A stretch of DNA of 64,000 nucleotides from assembly GCF_014654895.1 (NCBI RefSeq), contig NZ_BNBE01000003.1:1144501-1208500 (forward strand), read 5' to 3'. The position numbers and the translations under genes were made by a program. Source of the stretch: Streptomyces filamentosus. Its GTDB lineage: Bacteria; Actinomycetota; Actinomycetes; Streptomycetales; Streptomycetaceae. This document shows positions 60,838 through 64,000 of this stretch, piece after piece (within the stretch, counting starts at the first letter, position 1; each line of letters starts with the position of its first letter). The notes below the pieces were generated by a model. The model had not been told where the DNA came from and searched no databases. It saw only the letters and a list, made by a program, of their open reading frames with translations.

Positions 60838-61794
60838 TCAGCGCCGGGTGGGGGCGCGGGGGGTGGGAGGCGGCGCCGGGGGAGTCGGCGTGGGTGAGGC
60901 CGGCGGCGTGGTGGAGGTGTACGGCGGGCTTGGTGGCGGGTAGGGCCTGCGGACGGTGAGGACGGGCTCGGGGCCGTGGTCGGTCGAGACGCCGACGATC
61001 CGGTCTCCTGGGCGGAGCTGTTCGGCTGGTATCGCGACCAGGTCGTGCACAGTGCCGGACTCGGCGCGCGGGCTCCAGCCCAGGGCGTTGAGGGCGGAGT
61101 CCAGTGGGATGTCGTAGGAGCCCATGACGTGGCGCAGCGTGCCGGCGGGGATCTGCGTATGCCGGGCCCAGTCCTCCAGCCCCATGCTGAGCCCGAAAGC
61201 GCGGTGGGGAACGCCGCTGCCCAGTGTCGAGCGGTTCTGCGGCTCCTCGGTGATGGCCTGCTCGGGATCCCACCCCGCGGCGATACGGCGCCGCATCGTG
61301 ATGACGGAGCAGCCGGCGCGCGGGTCGACGGCCCAGTGGGTCAGGGGCTTCGTCTCGCCGAACGCCGTGACGGGCAGGGTGAAGTGGGGGCCGTCAGAGC
61401 CCTTGAGAAGGGCCTCCTCGAACGTCATGCCCCCCTTCGTGAGGCGCTGGTGAAGGGTCGCGTACTTGATGCCCGACTGCTCCGCCCAGCCGCGGAGCGT
61501 CAGAGTCCGTCCTTGGTAGGTGAATTCCAGGACGGGCTTGTCGTGGCGCTCGCGCGTGATGGCGTCCTCGGGCAGCCACCCCAGGGCGAGCCGTGTCCGC
61601 AGTGCCTCGCGGTTGACCGCGCATCGCGGGTCCTGGGCCCATGCGGACAGCGTCTTGGCCTCGCCGAACGCGGTGATCGACCCGCGGGCCAGCTCCCAGT
61701 TGTAGCGGTCGGTACGACGGTCTTGAGACTTGGATGCTCGCTGTGGGGCACCACTGTCCGCAGGAGGCGCCGGGATTCCGATCACGTCGTTCAC
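60838..61794 (-). CDS. Hypothetical protein with helix-turn-helix-like repeats
   Basis: A 318-residue protein with four ~45-residue repeats: LSAWAQDPRCAVNREALRTR, LRGWAEQSGIKYATLHQRLT, LTHWAVDPRAGCSVITMRRR and LEDWARHTQIPAGTLRHVMG. Each starts L-x-x-W-A, has a helix with R/L residues, and the first and third end GWxPExAIT. The pattern resembles tandem HTH units in phage and mobile-element proteins. The last ~60 residues are a VDLVAIPAEQLRPGD-like segment followed by a Pro/Thr-rich tail. The GTG start overlaps the previous gene's stop by GTGA. Confidence 0.6.
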   Translation of the reverse strand: MNDVIGIPAPPADSGAPQRASKSQDRRTDRYNWELARGSITAFGEAKTLSAWAQDPRCAVNREALRTRLALGWLPEDAITRERHDKPVLEFTYQGRTLTLRGWAEQSGIKYATLHQRLTKGGMTFEEALLKGSDGPHFTLPVTAFGETKPLTHWAVDPRAGCSVITMRRRIAAGWDPEQAITEEPQNRSTLGSGVPHRAFGLSMGLEDWARHTQIPAGTLRHVMGSYDIPLDSALNALGWSPRAESGTVHDLVAIPAEQLRPGDRIVGVSTDHGPEPVLTVRRPYPPPSPPYTSTTPPASPTPTPPAPPPTPRAPTRR

Positions 61795-62606
61795 CGGCCC
61801 ATCCTTCCGGCAGTCTGGCCGGGCCGGCGTGGCGCCGATGCCGCCGGCGCGGGCGCCGACTTGTCTTCAGCCTCGAAAGGCTCGGGCCGGCTCATCGTTG
61901 CCGCGAGGACCAGTCGGCCCATCGGGGTGGACGCGACGCGGATCTCGGCCCAGGAGACGGACGGTTCCTCGGTGATCAGGCCCAGTCGTTCGAGATGGAG
62001 GAGGACGCCCGGATCGACGGAGTCCTTGTTCAGGCCGACCCAGGTGTGGCCGTCCTCGTCGACCGCGACCGTTCCTGCGGCGACGAGCCGCAGGACCTGG
62101 TGGTGCTCGGCTGTGAGAGCGACGTGGGCGCCGACCTCCGGTATCGAGTAGGCGCTGCTGTACCGGTGCATCTCGGCGGCGACCTGCTCGGCGACGGCGA
62201 CGAGGTCGGTGGCGGAGGTGGCGAGCAAGTACCGGGCTTCATCCACGCTGGCCTGCCTGATGTCGACCGAAGCGATCGAGGCGGGGGCGGACTCCTCGAC
62301 GGCCCCGGTGAGCGCGTCGACCGCGGCCCGGGTGACGACCTGGAGCTGCGCGAGCCTGGAGCGGACGGTGTGGTCGGTGTGGTCGATGAGGGACATCGGC
62401 AGGTCTTGGTGGGACGCACGTACTTCGGCGGTCGTCTCGACGAGCGATTCGATCGTGGTGCGCAGGCGGTTGATCCGTTCGGTCGCCTCCGGCGTGCCGA
62501 GGGTGGGGTCGTTGAGCGCGTCGAGGCACCGCGTGTACACGGTCGCGAGGGACAGCGTCCGCAGGCAGACGGTGAAGTGCGGTGCCTGGGGCAGGTTTGG
62601 GGTCAT
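61791..62606 (-). CDS. Hypothetical protein, 271 residues, with a possible winged-helix end
   Basis: I do not recognise a family. The N-terminal ~130 residues are helical (CLDALNDPTLGTPEATERIN, VVTRAAVDALTGAVEESAPA). Residues ~165-245 resemble a winged helix: HVALTAEHHQVLRLVAAGTV, LHLERLGLITEEPSVSWAEI and VASTPMGRLVLAA. It would fit a DNA-binding role in the element. The start is ATG 62606; the stop overlaps the next GTG. Confidence 0.55.
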   Translation of the reverse strand: MTPNLPQAPHFTVCLRTLSLATVYTRCLDALNDPTLGTPEATERINRLRTTIESLVETTAEVRASHQDLPMSLIDHTDHTVRSRLAQLQVVTRAAVDALTGAVEESAPASIASVDIRQASVDEARYLLATSATDLVAVAEQVAAEMHRYSSAYSIPEVGAHVALTAEHHQVLRLVAAGTVAVDEDGHTWVGLNKDSVDPGVLLHLERLGLITEEPSVSWAEIRVASTPMGRLVLAATMSRPEPFEAEDKSAPAPAASAPRRPGQTAGRMGR

Positions 62607-62643
62607 CGGAAGGGCTTTCTGGCCTGGGCGGCGAGGGCCGGCT

Positions 62644-63117
62644 TCAGCGGGTGCGTGCCGGCGACGGGAGCGGGGCCGGGAGCGGTGCGGGGCTGTGGGC
62701 GCGGCGGGCGGCCAGGTAGGCGGCGGCCTCGCGGGCGTCGGCCACGGCGGCGGTGTAGTGGGGAAGGACGCGGTCGGTGATCCGCCAGGCGGCGCGGACC
62801 GGATCGAGCGGGACGGCGACGGAAGGCGGCGCGGGGAGGTGGTCGGTGATGTCCTCGTGCAGACCGAGCGGCACGACCGGGCAGACCAGAGCGCGGTCTT
62901 GGCGGTGCTCGACGAGGTAGAGCATCAGACCGTCGGACCCCAGAAGGAGCGCTGCGCGCAGGCAGGGCGCGAGACCCGGGCGGTCGTCCCAGGGGGTCCA
63001 GATGCGGCCAGTGTCCATGGACTGGTCGAGACGACGGTCGTAGAACCGCGGCTGCGCCGCCCAGGTGCCGGGGAGGCGTTCGGCGGCCTGGTGAGCGAAC
63101 CGGTGAAAGGGGTGCAT
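62644..63117 (-). CDS. Hypothetical protein, 157 residues
   Basis: A basic protein I cannot assign: MHPFHRFAHQAAERLPGTW, RIWTPWDDRPGLAPCLRAAL, LMLYLVEHRQDRALVCPV, ending in a Pro/Ala/Arg tail. There is no membrane segment. It sits between the coupling-protein gene and the winged-helix-like gene, on the same strand with gaps of 107 and 37 bases, so it probably belongs to the same transfer operon. Confidence 0.5.
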   Translation of the reverse strand: MHPFHRFAHQAAERLPGTWAAQPRFYDRRLDQSMDTGRIWTPWDDRPGLAPCLRAALLLGSDGLMLYLVEHRQDRALVCPVVPLGLHEDITDHLPAPPSVAVPLDPVRAAWRITDRVLPHYTAAVADAREAAAYLAARRAHSPAPLPAPLPSPARTR

Positions 63118-63224
63118 GGGGTGTTCCTCGGAGTTCAGCGGACACGGGCCCGATTAGGCTGTGCCGCGAGCGCGGGCAGGGGCGTGACCGGCGCGTACGC
63201 GCGGGTCGCGTGGGAAGAGGGCCG

Positions 63225-64000
63225 TTACGCGGCCTGCTCGAAGTCGCCCTTGGACGGTCGCTGTTTGGCGACGGCGCGGGCGGTGATGGCCTGTGAGGCG
63301 CGGGCGGAGGCGGCGGCGAGCTCTTCGGCACCGGGCTCGGCGTACCAGGGGCGCAGGTCGAGCATGGCGACGCGCATGCCGGTGGCCAGGCACAACGCGC
63401 TGCCCTTGGGCAGGGCGCGGATGGCGTCGGCGGGCAGGATCCGCTCCTGCCGCATGCTGATCGAGGTCGACTTGCCGGACTCGGAGACCGAGGTGGAGGT
63501 GGTCTCCACGTCGTGGTCGCCGATCATCCGCGAGAGCTTGTCGGCGAAGTCCGGGTCGTCGATGCCGGAGCCGATCACCTTCACCGTGGCCGCGGACCAC
63601 ATGGCGTCCATGCCGGCGTCGCCCCAGACTTTCTGGCCCTGGCGGTAGCTCTGCAGGATGGTGATCGGGATGATGCCGCGGGAGCCGAGGTGGGAGTACA
63701 GGTCGGGCAGGTCGCTGATCTTGCACACGTTGGCGGCCTCGTCGAGGATCGCGAGCATCGGCGGGTCGAGTCGTCCGCCGGCGCGTTCGGCCTGTGTAGT
63801 CGCGGCCCGCATCACGGAGTCCGCGCACGCCGCGATCAGCGCGCTCGCGCCGCCTCCGCCGTCCTTCGACAGCAGGAACAGTGTGTCCGTGGAGGTCACG
63901 AAGTCGGCCGGCCGGAACTCCGGGATGTTCTTCTGCGGGGTGACCCAGGCGGCGATCTCGCTGTTGAGGAGGGCGGAGGCGTACTGGCGGGCGGTCTCGT
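63225..64000 (-). CDS. Type IV coupling protein (VirD4/TraG/TraM-recognition domain), C-terminal part
   Basis: The C-terminal ~258 residues of a conjugative coupling protein; the 5' part lies beyond base 64000. PPMLAILDEAANVCKISDLP contains Walker B (LAILDEAANV), and the surrounding IPITILQSYRQGQKVWGDAG, MWSAATVKVIGSGIDDPDF and SRMIGDHDVETTSTS match the TraG/TraD C-terminal region (TraM-recognition domain). Upstream residues TARQYASALLNSEI and IPEFRPADFVTSTDTLFLL continue the open frame to the window end. It links the relaxosome to the transfer channel, so this is direct evidence that the island is, or was, conjugative. The stop is at 63225. Confidence 0.87.
   Translation of the reverse strand, partial: ETARQYASALLNSEIAAWVTPQKNIPEFRPADFVTSTDTLFLLSKDGGGGASALIAACADSVMRAATTQAERAGGRLDPPMLAILDEAANVCKISDLPDLYSHLGSRGIIPITILQSYRQGQKVWGDAGMDAMWSAATVKVIGSGIDDPDFADKLSRMIGDHDVETTSTSVSESGKSTSISMRQERILPADAIRALPKGSALCLATGMRVAMLDLRPWYAEPGAEELAAASARASQAITARAVAKQRPSKGDFEQAA

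Larger units (their letters stand above)
38739..64000. mobile_element. Integrative mobile/defence island, left part
   Basis: I infer one accessory island from about 38.7 kb to beyond the right end. Grounds: genes are broken at the left edge (HipA-like, flavoprotein, DUF5655); base composition is less extreme than in the flanking chromosome; genes are of defence type (pPIWI_RE module, Shedu, MazG-like, HEPN-like); and the right end carries conjugative and modification genes on one strand. No integrase, attachment site or right boundary is in view, and no tRNA was found. It may be several nested insertions rather than one element. Confidence 0.6.

Overview
The window is very GC-rich with almost no A/T at third codon positions in its left part, and it carries gene families typical of Streptomyces (DUF5999, DUF6230/DUF6114, MocR regulators, ATGA/GTGA start-stop overlaps, rare TTA codons confined to regulators). 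It is best read as a Streptomyces chromosome segment that runs into an integrated mobile or defence island.

Region 1 (1-24.8 kb) is ordinary chromosome: the 3' end of gcvP, a glutamate-cysteine-ligase-like enzyme, a CPBP protease, a PhzF isomerase, PadR, MocR, LysR, AraC and TetR regulators, three EamA transporters, two flavin/PNPOx-type enzymes, a frameshifted PaiB-like gene, a Rieske lipoprotein, a type I signal peptidase and a six-gene translationally coupled DUF6230/DUF6114 envelope operon.

Region 2 (24.9-38.1 kb) looks like a small specialised-metabolite cluster. A leftward set supplies S-adenosylmethionine and aromatic precursor (metK, adenosine kinase, ABM-fold protein, class II DAHP synthase, O-methyltransferase, one unknown protein). 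A rightward set activates, oxidises and exports a product (aryl-acid-type AMP ligase, MFS exporter, VOC protein, an 84-residue partner, FAD monooxygenase). Two LysR genes flank this set and each contains a TTA codon, suggesting bldA control.

Region 3 (38.6-64 kb) changes character: lower GC, broken genes (HipA-like kinase fragment, frameshifted flavoprotein, DUF5655 fragment), then defence and mobility genes. The centrepiece is a leftward operon of a wHTH protein, a PD-(D/E)xK nuclease with a zinc ribbon, a DinG/XPD-like helicase and a 1060-residue pPIWI_RE-type Argonaute relative (43.8-52.6 kb). Facing it at 39.6-42.6 kb is a 976-residue protein that I read as two degenerate RNase III-like domains, each followed by a double-stranded-RNA-binding domain. 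Rightward come a MazG-like pyrophosphohydrolase, a Shedu (DUF4263) nuclease and a HEPN-like protein. The last 8.5 kb is a leftward operon-like backbone with a VirD4/TraG coupling-protein C-terminus, several unknown proteins, a PP-loop ATPase overlapping a C5-cytosine methyltransferase, and a DnaB-N-domain protein, as expected for an integrative conjugative element or plasmid-derived island. Its right boundary lies outside the window. All functional calls are from reading the sequence; no database search was run.
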